The notes under the pieces: generated by a model | Database searches by the model: none | Seen by the model: only the letters and a program-made list of their open reading frames with translations | What the model was told of the DNA's origin: nothing | In this document: positions 16,509 to 24,554 of the stretch, in pieces | How positions within the stretch are numbered: position 1 is the stretch's first letter | Layout of the letters: the number at the start of each line of letters is the position of its first letter | Source: Arthrobacter hankyongi | GTDB lineage: Bacteria; Actinomycetota; Actinomycetes; Actinomycetales; Micrococcaceae | NCBI RefSeq assembly: GCF_022012395.1 | Contig: NZ_JAKLTQ010000004.1 | Location: forward strand, 185,008 to 249,007 | Direction: 5' to 3' | Length of the DNA: 64,000 bases | Made by a program: the position numbers and the translations under genes

Positions 16509-18122
16509 TCAGGCCTGCGGGAAGCCCGCCTGCCGCAGGCGGGTGCCCCAGATCCCGGACTTGCCGGGAGCGATGATCCCGTTCGGGTCGAGCGTGTCCT
16601 TGAGCGTCTCGTTGAAGCGCCGCTGTGCGTGGTCGTTGAAGCCGAACTGATCAGCCGCCAGATCCATGAACGACAGGTGCGCGCGGTATTCGCCGTACCC
16701 GCGCTTGCCCGCCTCGGCCACCATCCGCTTCGCCACCGCGTACGCCTTGTCGACCTGCTCCGGGTTCTTCGTGTCGAACGGAATCACGTTGATGAACGTG
16801 GTGGCCCGCGCGTTGATCGGGAGCATGCCGCCCAGGAAGTCCAACCCCGCCTCGGCGCACATTTCGGACATCAGCTTCTGGGCGGCCTGCGCGTGCTGGG
16901 AGGTCAGCGGGATCACCGGCGAGAAGTCGACATGGCCGCCTTCCTCGCCGCCGGACCAGCCGGCCATCTTGTACAGATCCTGGCTCGGCACGCCAATCTG
17001 CACCCGCTCGTGCGGATTGGGCAGCGTCTCCCACGCATCGGCGCCGTGCTTCTCGCCCGAGATGTCGACGCCCGGGATCTGCAGGAAGCGCGCCTTGAGC
17101 TTCGCGAAGTTGTGGTCGACGATGGCCTCGTCGCCGTATAGCGCGAACCGCATCATCCAGCGGCCGACGCCGAGCTCCTTGGCGATCCTCTCAATGACTT
17201 CCTCAGGCATCGGACCGTTCCCGTCGTACCACTCGGCGCGGGTCGTGAGCATCGAGGCAATGCACAGCGTGTTGGACAGCTGCGGGCGCATGTCGATGGT
17301 GCCGGCAAGCATGAGCTCACGCAGCGCGTCGACGACGGCGGGAAGCTGCGAGTCATCCCAGAGACGCAGCCAGAGCGGCATGTACACCTCGGGCTTCGGC
17401 ATGAGCCAGTAGCCCATCTTCGTAACGATGCCGTAGTTCGACTGCATGAACAGCTCGGTAGAGGTCGGGCCAAGGCCGCGCTTGTACAGCGGCCACGTCG
17501 GGTTGTTGTCCATCGCGCCCGACCCGGTGCGCAGCAGGTCGCCGTCCGGGAGGACGACCTCGAAACCGCAGTGCGAAGCCTGGTCGATCGAGTAGGGCAT
17601 GTAGGTGAGGCCGTGCTCGAGCGTGTTCGAGACGACGCCTCCCCAGCCGATGTCGACGATGGAGGCGACGAGGTTGTGCCCGCCGGCCTTGATCGCGTCA
17701 TGCAGGTCGTACCAGCTCACGCCGGGCTCGACCATGGCGTAGCCGAGCTCCTCGTTGATCTCCACGCGGTTCATATCCCGGAAAGACACCATCACCGAGC
17801 CACGCACCTGGGGCGCGGCGCCGCCATAGCCGTTGTTCTTGCCACGGCCGATGGGCCACAACGGAACTTTGTACTCGTTGGCGATCCGCACGACTGCCTG
17901 GACATCCTCGACGCTCGTCGGGCTGACGACGGCGGACGGGACGTTCGTAGCGGTGCCCGGAACCTGGAAGGGATCCTGGAAATCCGCCAGGGATTCGGCA
18001 TCGGTTGCCACTTTGTCTGCGCCGATCGCCGCCGTGAACGCAGCCAGCGCGCTGTCGAGGTCGGCCTCGGTGACGCCGGGTGGGAGCGGGCGGGTCGACG
18101 TCGTGGAAGTGGTGCTGGTCAT
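16509..18122 (-). CDS. VAO-type flavoprotein oxidase (vanillyl-alcohol / 4-alkylphenol oxidase family)
   Basis: A 537-residue FAD enzyme of the vanillyl-alcohol oxidase / eugenol oxidase / 4-cresol dehydrogenase family, which oxidises the side chain of para-substituted phenols via a quinone methide. The FAD-binding stretch GRGKNNGYGGAAP is near residue 92. His397 in GGHVDFSP aligns with the His that binds FAD covalently in VAO, and Tyr479-Arg480 in GEYRAH match the VAO pair that binds the phenolate. The tail DPNGIIAPGKSGIW is typical. The ATG at 18122 has AAAGGAG nine bases upstream; the ATG at 18131 abuts the site. No cytochrome partner gene is near, so oxidase activity is likelier than dehydrogenase. 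Confidence 0.88.
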   Translation of the reverse strand: MTSTTSTTSTRPLPPGVTEADLDSALAAFTAAIGADKVATDAESLADFQDPFQVPGTATNVPSAVVSPTSVEDVQAVVRIANEYKVPLWPIGRGKNNGYGGAAPQVRGSVMVSFRDMNRVEINEELGYAMVEPGVSWYDLHDAIKAGGHNLVASIVDIGWGGVVSNTLEHGLTYMPYSIDQASHCGFEVVLPDGDLLRTGSGAMDNNPTWPLYKRGLGPTSTELFMQSNYGIVTKMGYWLMPKPEVYMPLWLRLWDDSQLPAVVDALRELMLAGTIDMRPQLSNTLCIASMLTTRAEWYDGNGPMPEEVIERIAKELGVGRWMMRFALYGDEAIVDHNFAKLKARFLQIPGVDISGEKHGADAWETLPNPHERVQIGVPSQDLYKMAGWSGGEEGGHVDFSPVIPLTSQHAQAAQKLMSEMCAEAGLDFLGGMLPINARATTFINVIPFDTKNPEQVDKAYAVAKRMVAEAGKRGYGEYRAHLSFMDLAADQFGFNDHAQRRFNETLKDTLDPNGIIAPGKSGIWGTRLRQAGFPQA

Positions 18123-18218
18123 CTTCTTCATCTCCTTTGATGCGGTGAATGTGAGGTGTGGCCTGTGCTGTTCATGGTGCGGCACCGTGCATCGGCGTGG
18201 GTGGCTCCGCGACTTCAC

Positions 18219-18256
18219 GGTGCAGTTCGTGCACAGAAGTGTGCGCGAACTGCACC
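18219..18256. promoter_or_regulatory. large inverted repeat in the divergent oxidase/SDR promoter
   Basis: A 16-bp arm (18219-18234, GGTGCAGTTCGTGCAC) is repeated inverted at 18241-18256 with one mismatch and a 6-base spacer. Its centre CGTGCAC-N6-GTGCGCG matches the centre of the repeat at 15387-15420. It lies between two divergent starts and is the likely operator for both. Confidence 0.7.
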
Positions 18257-18337
18257 ATGCATCCGATCCGGCACCTGCCCCTGCGCGCGTGTGGTTGCGT
18301 GGAATGCATTACTACGACGAGGCAAGGAGAAGGATCC

Positions 18338-19114
18338 ATGGCTGGTGGCCGTCTGGAAGGAAAAGTCGTCCTGCTGACAGGGATCGGCGGCGGAATGGGC
18401 CGCGTGACCGCGCAACTGTTCGCACGTGAGGGAGCCACGGTCGTTGGCTGCGACCTCAACCCCGGCAGCGCTGCGGAGACCGTCCGCCTGGTCCAGGCCG
18501 ACGGCGGATCGATCGAGTCAAGCGCGCCGGTGGACCTGAGCGACCGGGGCGACATCGACCGCTGGATCACCGACACCGTCGCACGTCACGACCGGATCGA
18601 CGTGCTCTACAACAACGCCAGCCTGCCGCGATTCGCGCCGTTTGCCCAGACGAGCGATGACGACTATCAATTCACCATCCAGAACGAACTGCATCTGGTG
18701 TGGCACGCCTGCCAGGCAGCTTGGCCGCACCTGGCAGCAGCCGGCGGCGCCATCGTGAACATCGGCTCGGGAGCCGGAGTCCAAGGGGCGCGGGCTCTGC
18801 CGCAGGCCGCCCATGCCGCCGCCAAGGGCGCGGTCATCGCTCTCACCCGACAGTTGGCGGCAGAGGGAATCGCTGCCGGCATTCGCGTCAATTGCCTAAG
18901 CCCGGGTGTTATGGCGACGCCGCCGGTGCTCGCGATGTTCGACGAGTTCGGCGAGGATGCACCCGTCGCACCGATCTTTGAGCGCACCATCGACGGCAAG
19001 CCGGGAGACCCGCTCGCGGTCGCCTATGCCGGCCTCTACCTCGCCTCCGACGAGGCAAAGTGGGTCACCGGCGCCCACCTCGTCGTCGACGGCGGAGCCA
19101 GCGCCATCATGTAG
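18338..19114 (+). CDS. SDR-family oxidoreductase with His in place of the catalytic Tyr
   Basis: A 258-residue classical short-chain dehydrogenase. It has the cofactor motif TGIGGGMG near residue 13, Asp38 after beta-2 (NAD preference), NNAS, and Ser144 in NIGSG. The usual YxxxK is HAAAK: His159 (codon CAT at 18812) stands where Tyr is expected, with Lys163 in place. AAGGAGAAGG precedes the ATG at 18338. Divergent from the VAO-type oxidase, it probably handles the alcohol or ketone made by it. His variants of this motif occur in SDR databases, so the protein need not be dead. Confidence 0.85.
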   Translation: MAGGRLEGKVVLLTGIGGGMGRVTAQLFAREGATVVGCDLNPGSAAETVRLVQADGGSIESSAPVDLSDRGDIDRWITDTVARHDRIDVLYNNASLPRFAPFAQTSDDDYQFTIQNELHLVWHACQAAWPHLAAAGGAIVNIGSGAGVQGARALPQAAHAAAKGAVIALTRQLAAEGIAAGIRVNCLSPGVMATPPVLAMFDEFGEDAPVAPIFERTIDGKPGDPLAVAYAGLYLASDEAKWVTGAHLVVDGGASAIM

Positions 19115-19138
19115 GCCGGCGCAGACGCCCACAGATGC

Positions 19139-19178
19139 TGCGACGACGGCGCCCGCTCAGGTGGGCGCCGTCGTCGCA
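19139..19178. terminator. bidirectional terminator between SDR and OYE genes
   Basis: A perfect 16-bp stem, TGCGACGACGGCGCCC (19139-19154) with its inverse at 19163-19178 and an 8-base loop, lies between two convergent genes. GCGGTTTTG follows on the plus strand. Confidence 0.8.
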
Positions 19179-19195
19179 GCGGTTTTGCGGATTCG

Positions 19196-20515
19196 TCAGT
19201 TCCTGGATGCCTTCGATTTGGAGCTCGCCAACCGGTCCGCAATGCCCATGAGGGTCGGTGATCCGGTGGCGGCAATCAGCAGGGCTTCCGCCGGGCGCTT
19301 GAGTTTGACCGAGACGGGTTCCCTGGCACCTTCCAGAGCAGCCTCACGTCCCATGGCAGGATTCTTGTGGCAGCGGACGGGCACGTTGAATATCAACCGG
19401 CGCAGGCACGAGTTGTCGTGGTCGCACCAGACGATCTCATCGAGCCTGCCCTGGAGCACCTTGTTGGGGAACTCCGGATCGGCCAACAACTGCCGGGCAA
19501 GCATGATGCCGTCCCCGTGGCCGTTGGCGATCGCGTCGGCACTCTGCTGCGGATCGTAGGTGCTGCTCAGCAGCAACGGGACGTTCGGCAGCGCGGCACG
19601 GAACGCCTGAGGCTCAGCGTGCGCCAGCATCGACCCCGACGACGAGGGAAGATTGTCGTCCATCGACTCGTAGTTCCCGTCGGTCAGCGCGATATACCCC
19701 ACGCCCTCTTTCGCAATGATCGCCGCGGTCTCCGCAAACCCCTCGGGACCCTGCCCGTCCGGCAGATGGTCATTCACGCTCATCCGAAGACCCACCGGGT
19801 AGTCGGCGCCGACCTCGGCCCGGATCGCGCGGACGGTGTCCGTCAGGATGCGGGCACGGTTCTCGGCGCTGCCGCCGTATTCGTCGGTTCGCCAGTTGGT
19901 CCGCGGCGACAGGAAGGAGGAGTAGAGGTACCGCATGTGGGCGCCGAGTTCGATGCCGTCGAAGCCGGCGGCCTTCGCACGCAGGGTAGCGGCGACGGTT
20001 TGGTCCTGAACCTCCAGGATTTCTTCCTTGGTGATCTCCACCGGGGTCGGGTTCGTGAGTCCGCCCGGAATGTAGAAGCCGTGCGGCAGCCGCGGCGCCG
20101 CCATACGGACGGGCTTCGGGCTGGCTGCCCGCGTGGGCCGCCTTTCACCGGGCACGCCCATAGCCCCGAAGCTTGGGAAGATCTGGGCGAAGATCGGCAC
20201 GCCGTGCTCGTGGACGGCATCGACCATGCGCTTGAGGCCGGGGATGAACTCGTCCCGGTCGAAGCGCATCAGCGGTTGGAACGGCGCCTCCTGGTTCCCT
20301 CGCTCGGTGGCGACACCGCCGCCGATAATCAGCAGCCCCGCGCCGCCGCGGGCACGTGCAGTGAGGAATGCGATCGTCTGGTCACTCGGGTGGCCGTCCT
20401 TCGTCGGCTGGAGCACGGCCATCGGGCTGAGCACAAAGCGGTTCTTGATCGTGAGACCGTAGATTTTCCAGGGGCTCGAGAGAACCTCGGCGACGGTGGT
20501 AGCTTCTTGGGGCAT
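19196..20515 (-). CDS. Old Yellow Enzyme-family NADH:flavin oxidoreductase with altered Fe-S motif
   Basis: A 439-residue FMN enzyme of the OYE family. The first 330 residues are the TIM barrel (NRFVLSPMAV, GAHMRYLYSSFLSPRTNWRTDEYGG split by the active site, DGIMLARQLLADPEFP). A Cys-containing segment follows, as in 2,4-dienoyl-CoA reductase, but the usual C-x2-C-x3-C-x11-C reads C-x5-C-x11-C with Asp where the second Cys is expected. The FAD/NAD domain of the dienoyl-CoA reductases is absent. It is transcribed leftward from the region holding operator B and probably reduces an enone or ring intermediate. Confidence 0.82.
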   Translation of the reverse strand: MPQEATTVAEVLSSPWKIYGLTIKNRFVLSPMAVLQPTKDGHPSDQTIAFLTARARGGAGLLIIGGGVATERGNQEAPFQPLMRFDRDEFIPGLKRMVDAVHEHGVPIFAQIFPSFGAMGVPGERRPTRAASPKPVRMAAPRLPHGFYIPGGLTNPTPVEITKEEILEVQDQTVAATLRAKAAGFDGIELGAHMRYLYSSFLSPRTNWRTDEYGGSAENRARILTDTVRAIRAEVGADYPVGLRMSVNDHLPDGQGPEGFAETAAIIAKEGVGYIALTDGNYESMDDNLPSSSGSMLAHAEPQAFRAALPNVPLLLSSTYDPQQSADAIANGHGDGIMLARQLLADPEFPNKVLQGRLDEIVWCDHDNSCLRRLIFNVPVRCHKNPAMGREAALEGAREPVSVKLKRPAEALLIAATGSPTLMGIADRLASSKSKASRN

Positions 20516-20649
20516 TCATTTCTCCTTAGTCATGCTTGATCGAGGCCTGCGTGAGGGCCTCTCAAGTAGCAATTGCGGCGCCTCGATATCCACTCACGAC
20601 TCCGAATGCCGCACGGGTTCTGTGGCGATTGGATGATCTAACTGTTCAA

Positions 20650-20673
20650 AACGTATCGTATTGAATACGATAC
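20650..20673. promoter_or_regulatory. operator B: dyad upstream of the OYE gene
   Basis: AACG-TAT-CGTA (20650-20660) matches the shared 11-bp dyad, and it is part of a perfect inverted repeat with 10-bp arms GTATCGTATT (20653-20662) and AATACGATAC (20664-20673) around one base. It is 135 bases before the OYE start. The intergenic region 20516-20825 holds no gene apart from operators B and C. Confidence 0.65.
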
Positions 20674-20785
20674 TGGGACGGCCCTTTGTGAACAAGGGCG
20701 CGCACCGGATGGTCGCTTATTGGATGGGGCGCCTGATGGATCCTGCCAGCAAGATTCGCTGCCCCGGCATGCGGACCTAATGGTG

Positions 20786-20803
20786 TACGTTCCGTATTGG
20801 AAC
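20786..20803. promoter_or_regulatory. operator C: dyad just before the TetR gene
   Basis: TACG-TTC-CGTA (20786-20796) is an exact match to the shared dyad; GTTCC/GGAAC (20789-20803) gives a second, overlapping inverted repeat. It ends 29 bases before the TetR ATG, the usual place for autorepression. Confidence 0.65.
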
Positions 20804-20825
20804 TCTCAACTCATAAGGTGGACGC

Positions 20826-21404
20826 ATGGCGGTACGAAGCGAACAAAGTCACAAGGCGATTCTCGAGGCGACTATGGCGTTGCTCGATGAGTCGGGACCT
20901 GCGCTCACCGTCCAGAAGCTCTCGATCGAGCGCATCGCCCGCGAGGCAGGCGTCAGCAAGACGACAATCTATCGTTGGTGGCCGAGCAAGGCTGCTGTTG
21001 TTATCGATACCTTCCTGGAAAATCACGTCGCGCGCACCCCGGTCCGCGAAGACGTGCCGGCTATTGATGCTCTGCGTGAGCATCTCGCTTCGCTCGCTGC
21101 GATTTATGCAGGACCGGAAGGGCGGCTTATTTCCCAGCTTGTCGCCGAAGCGCAGTATGACGAGGCGACGATGACGGAATTTAAGGAGCGGTTCTGGATT
21201 CCCCGCTCACGCGCCGTGACAGTGCTGATTCGGAGAGCCATGGAAGAAGGCACGATACGCTCCGACCTGGATCCCATGCTTGCGACCGAGCTGCTCTACT
21301 CCCCGGTGTACTTCCGGCTTCTCTTTCAGTCCGGCCCCCTCGATGCGGACGCTGCGAATGCCATCATGCAATTGGCCCTGGAGGGGCTCGCCGGCCAGCG
21401 ATAA
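20826..21404 (+). CDS. TetR-family regulator, likely controller of the island
   Basis: A 192-residue TetR protein. The DNA-binding helix-turn-helix lies at residues 28-60 (IERIAREAGVSKTTIYRWW), preceded by the usual start of helix 1 (AILEATMALLDE). The C-terminal part is a helical ligand-binding domain with no recognisable ligand. It sits between the OYE gene and the thiolase gene, and its own promoter carries dyad C. As the only TetR gene in an island with seven copies of a TetR-like short dyad, it is the best candidate to bind them. Confidence 0.88.
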   Translation: MAVRSEQSHKAILEATMALLDESGPALTVQKLSIERIAREAGVSKTTIYRWWPSKAAVVIDTFLENHVARTPVREDVPAIDALREHLASLAAIYAGPEGRLISQLVAEAQYDEATMTEFKERFWIPRSRAVTVLIRRAMEEGTIRSDLDPMLATELLYSPVYFRLLFQSGPLDADAANAIMQLALEGLAGQR

Positions 21405-21525
21405 GCGGGTCCGAACCAGTTTCCAGTGGGTATGCCGGGTCCGTATGGCAGCCGGTAGGGGCCCCCTGGGCAACACGCTTTGGGCTGGCCCGATCGCCCG
21501 CGATGCGCGCTCCTTCAGTCGTTGT

Positions 21526-21547
21526 CTATACGGTACGGTTCGTATAG
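21526..21547. promoter_or_regulatory. operator D: dyad upstream of the thiolase gene
   Basis: TACG-GTT-CGTA (21534-21544) matches the shared dyad and lies within the wider repeat CTATACG / CGTATAG (21526-21547). It is 174 bases before the thiolase start. I saw nothing else of note in the gene-free stretch 21405-21717. Confidence 0.6.
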
Positions 21548-21717
21548 TATTAAAAGGGTACCTAAGGTGCTCATCGGCCCCGTCGTTGCATTAGGACACC
21601 GGTCGACGACGACACGGTTGCCTCCCTTGATCCTGCGGCGCTCCTGTCTGGCCGGATTCCCCCTCACACTTGGGCGGATCGCCGTAGCATACGAATCTGC
21701 CGAAAGGACCCATTGAC

Positions 21718-22938
21718 GTGAATACCGCCATTGCACCGAACGACGCGGTCGTCGTCGCCTACCGCAGAACGCCGATCGGCCGCGCCCGTAAGGGAGCGTT
21801 CGCGGGCGAGCGGCCCGAAGACCTTGCCCTCGCGGCCATCAGGGGAGCCCTCGCAGGAACACCGCAGCTGGACCCAACCGAGTTGGCCGATGCCTACGTG
21901 GGTTGTGCAGTTCCCCAAGGTGCGCAGGGAGACAACATCGGCCGCCGGGTGATGGTCCTGGCAGGAATGGACCATCTGCCGGCGGTGACGGTCAACCGCT
22001 TCTGCGCCTCGTCCCTCCAAGCGACCGCGATGGCAGCACAAGCTGTGCGGGCCGGGGACGGCGAGGCTTTCCTCGTCGCCGGAGTTGAGTCGACGTCCTC
22101 GACGCCGCCGGTGACTACCTCGCCCTACCCGGGATTCGCGGCTGCGGGCCGGCGCGCTGGCGACCTCTTCGAATCCGGCGCGCCATGGTCCGACCCGCGG
22201 AACCGCGGCGAGCAACCGGACATCTACATCGACATGGGAAAGACCGCAGAGTTTGTCGCCCGCGCCACCGGCACGACGCGGCGGGACCAGGACGAATGGG
22301 CGCTGGAGTCCCAGCTCAGGGCGGCGCGCGCCATCGGCGCCGGATACTTTGCCCGGGAAATCGTGCCGGTGGCCACCGCGGAGGGAAGGGTGGTGAATGC
22401 CGACGACGGCCCTCGCCCATCGACAACAATGGAGGGATTGTCCGGGCTCCAGCCGGCTTTCCTCGCCTCGGGCACAGTCACTGCAGGCAATGCCAGCCCG
22501 CTCAATGACGGGGCGTCCGCCCTTATCGTCATGAGCGCACGGCGGGCCAAGGAACTGGGGATTACGCCGCTCGCCCGCATTCTGGGGACCGCTGCAAGTG
22601 GACTTTCACCGGAGATTATGGGCCTGGGCCCGGTGGATGCTTCGCTGCGCCTGCTGGCACGATTCCGTTTGTCGATCGACGACATCGACCTTGTCGAACT
22701 GAACGAGGCGTTTGCCGCCCAGGTCGTCCCCGTTGTCCGCCGGCTCAAGGCAGACCCGGAGAACGTGAACCCGTTCGGTGGAGCGATCGCGCTGGGCCAC
22801 CCGTTCGGCGCCACCGGGGCCCGGCTTGTCGGCACGCTCATCAACGGGCTGCAGACCACAGACGCCACGCTCGGCCTGGCAACCCTCTGCGTGGGCGGGG
22901 GACAGGGCATGGCCATGATCGTTGAGCGCCTCTCGTGA
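21718..22938 (+). CDS. thiolase (acetyl-CoA acyltransferase)
   Basis: A 406-residue thiolase. The acylated cysteine is Cys96 in NRFCASSL; LNEAFAAQ, GHPFGATG (catalytic His) and the second Cys in TLCVGGGQG complete the active site. It starts with GTG at 21718, preceded by GAAAGGA. It overlaps the thioesterase gene by four bases, so both are co-translated. In this island it may split the 3-oxoacyl-CoA formed from a ring fragment; the acetoacetyl-CoA synthetase at 33314 would provide a fitting substrate. Confidence 0.92.
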   Translation: MNTAIAPNDAVVVAYRRTPIGRARKGAFAGERPEDLALAAIRGALAGTPQLDPTELADAYVGCAVPQGAQGDNIGRRVMVLAGMDHLPAVTVNRFCASSLQATAMAAQAVRAGDGEAFLVAGVESTSSTPPVTTSPYPGFAAAGRRAGDLFESGAPWSDPRNRGEQPDIYIDMGKTAEFVARATGTTRRDQDEWALESQLRAARAIGAGYFAREIVPVATAEGRVVNADDGPRPSTTMEGLSGLQPAFLASGTVTAGNASPLNDGASALIVMSARRAKELGITPLARILGTAASGLSPEIMGLGPVDASLRLLARFRLSIDDIDLVELNEAFAAQVVPVVRRLKADPENVNPFGGAIALGHPFGATGARLVGTLINGLQTTDATLGLATLCVGGGQGMAMIVERLS

Positions 22939-23351
22939 ACGTGACGACCACCATCGACGAGCCGGCACGCTCCATGCTGGCAGCGGATCAAAGCCTCGAG
23001 CGCTTGGGAGTGACCGTGGAAGGAGCCAGCGGCGGGCGGGCTGTCGCTGTGCTCGACGTTGCGCCGGAGATGGCCAATGGGCACGGCATCGCCCATGGCG
23101 GCTTCGTTTTCAGCGTTGCCGATACTGCATTCGCCATGGCGGCGAACACGCTGGGTGCCAGCATCGCGACGGCAGATGCGTCCATCAGCTACTTGTCTCC
23201 CGCGCACGTCGGCGAGCGGCTGATCGCCGAGGCCAAAGTTGCCTTCAACGAAGCACGGCGCGTCATCGTGGATGTCATCGTGCGTGCAGGTGACCGCACG
23301 GTCGCAGTCTACCGCGGAACCGGCCGCGCACTCCGGACGCCTGCCGGTTAG
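22935..23351 (+). CDS. PaaI-type hotdog-fold acyl-CoA thioesterase
   Basis: A 138-residue thioesterase of the PaaI family, which hydrolyses aryl- or hydroxyaryl-CoA thioesters and rescues CoA from dead-end products. The conserved stretch NGHGIAHGGFVFSVAD lies at residues 48-63 with Asp63 at the expected catalytic place. GTG at 22935 overlaps the thiolase stop. Its presence suggests that the pathway passes through aryl- or acyl-CoA compounds. Confidence 0.88.
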   Translation: MNVTTTIDEPARSMLAADQSLERLGVTVEGASGGRAVAVLDVAPEMANGHGIAHGGFVFSVADTAFAMAANTLGASIATADASISYLSPAHVGERLIAEAKVAFNEARRVIVDVIVRAGDRTVAVYRGTGRALRTPAG

Positions 23352-23370
23352 GACTCGGACGACTCCGCAG

Positions 23371-23410
23371 GCGGAACCCATCGCTCACCGCATCGAGCGA
23401 TGGGTTCCGC
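23371..23410. terminator. strong hairpin after the thioesterase gene
   Basis: A perfect 16-bp stem: GCGGAACCCATCGCTC (23371-23386) with its inverse at 23395-23410 and an 8-base loop. It lies between convergent operons, 20 bases past the thioesterase stop. Confidence 0.75.
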
Positions 23411-23434
23411 GTCTCTGCCATCAACACCACGCAA

Positions 23435-23485
23435 AACCGCTCCCTTGGAAGGACCAATTTCTTAGTCCCATCCAGGGGAGCGGTT
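23435..23485. terminator. second hairpin between the convergent operons
   Basis: AACCGCTCCC-T-TGGA (23435-23449) pairs with TCCA-G-GGGAGCGGTT (23471-23485). It is close to the stop of the leftward aldolase gene and probably ends that transcript. Confidence 0.65.
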
Positions 23486-23513
23486 CACCATCAAGTTCCT
23501 CGCCCGGCGAGCG

Positions 23514-24533
23514 TCAGGCCGAGACGCGGCCCCGCACGAACTCTTCGTCCGGCGAGTCCGTGACCGGGAGGCCCGAGGCCACCAGTGAGGCCCGGAGCTG
23601 CTTCATGAAGCGGTCGGGCAGCTTCGGGGCGGGCGCGCGGAGGGCCCCTCCGTTGAAGCCGGCGAGCCACTCCTGGTATTTCCACTGCGTGCGGTTGATC
23701 ATGTTCGTCCCGGGCGTGGAGGTTGACGACACGGCACCATTGGCCTGACGGGCCGGATGAACCTGCCAGTACAGTTTCATCGCTTCCTCCCACTGACCGG
23801 TCCGTGCCAGTTCGAAGGCACGGGGGTAGTAGTCGCTCATCCAGTTCGTGTTGCTCGTGCCTGAGAATTGGAAGTCGAGCACGGACATCAGCGGGATGGT
23901 CTCGGCCTCGATCGGGCAAGAGATCAGCACCTCGTCGCGGAAATGGTGGTACATTTCCATGACGCCCGGGATGCCGGGGTAGGCCTGCTCCGCCTTGATT
24001 GCGACAATATTCGGGATGGCATCCAGCACGCGCCGAACGAAAGAGACATCCATGCCTGCAGGGTGGATCCGCTCGAATCCCCAAGCCGGAAGCGGGAACA
24101 GCATGGTGGCCAACCCGGTCTCGTCGCAGAAGGCCTTGGTGTAGTCGAACACCTGGTCGTGGGACGTCGGCCAGAAGGACGCGGGGTAGGCCAGCAGCGC
24201 GCGGTCGACGCCGGCGGCTTCGGCGAGCTTGGCGGCCCGGATGTTCTCTTCCAACGTGTTGAAGATGGCGTGGAAGAACAGGCCAAAGTCAGGCCCGGCG
24301 GCTTCGCGCGCCACAGCGGCAATCCGGGCGTACTCCTCCACCGTGACATTCACTTCGGCAACCAGAAGCGTGCCGGCAAAGCCGAGTTCCTTCAGCTTGA
24401 GCACGTCGTGGCGGATCGCGTTCTCGTTGATCCCCGAAAAGTCGGGTGTGTACGACGGATGGGTGACGGCGATCGTGCCGCCGAACTTCTCTTTCGCCCA
24501 AGCGCGGGCCTCGGACCGTGTGTAGTCCACCAT
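23514..24533 (-). CDS. DapA/NanA-family aldolase or hydratase-aldolase
   Basis: A 339-residue TIM-barrel lyase of the dihydrodipicolinate synthase family, longer than DapA and closer in size to the hydratase-aldolases of aromatic catabolism. The Schiff-base lysine is Lys180 (NIVAIKAEQ). The Tyr that assists catalysis in DapA and NanA (in YNVP) is replaced: the matching segment reads LFPLPAWG, with Phe146. The gene follows the OCD-like gene on the same strand 21 bases downstream and shares its promoter. A role in splitting a hydroxy-2-oxo acid to pyruvate and an aldehyde is plausible but not shown. Confidence 0.78.
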   Translation of the reverse strand: MVDYTRSEARAWAKEKFGGTIAVTHPSYTPDFSGINENAIRHDVLKLKELGFAGTLLVAEVNVTVEEYARIAAVAREAAGPDFGLFFHAIFNTLEENIRAAKLAEAAGVDRALLAYPASFWPTSHDQVFDYTKAFCDETGLATMLFPLPAWGFERIHPAGMDVSFVRRVLDAIPNIVAIKAEQAYPGIPGVMEMYHHFRDEVLISCPIEAETIPLMSVLDFQFSGTSNTNWMSDYYPRAFELARTGQWEEAMKLYWQVHPARQANGAVSSTSTPGTNMINRTQWKYQEWLAGFNGGALRAPAPKLPDRFMKQLRASLVASGLPVTDSPDEEFVRGRVSA

Positions 24534-24554
24534 CGGGTTCTCCTTAATCCTTGT

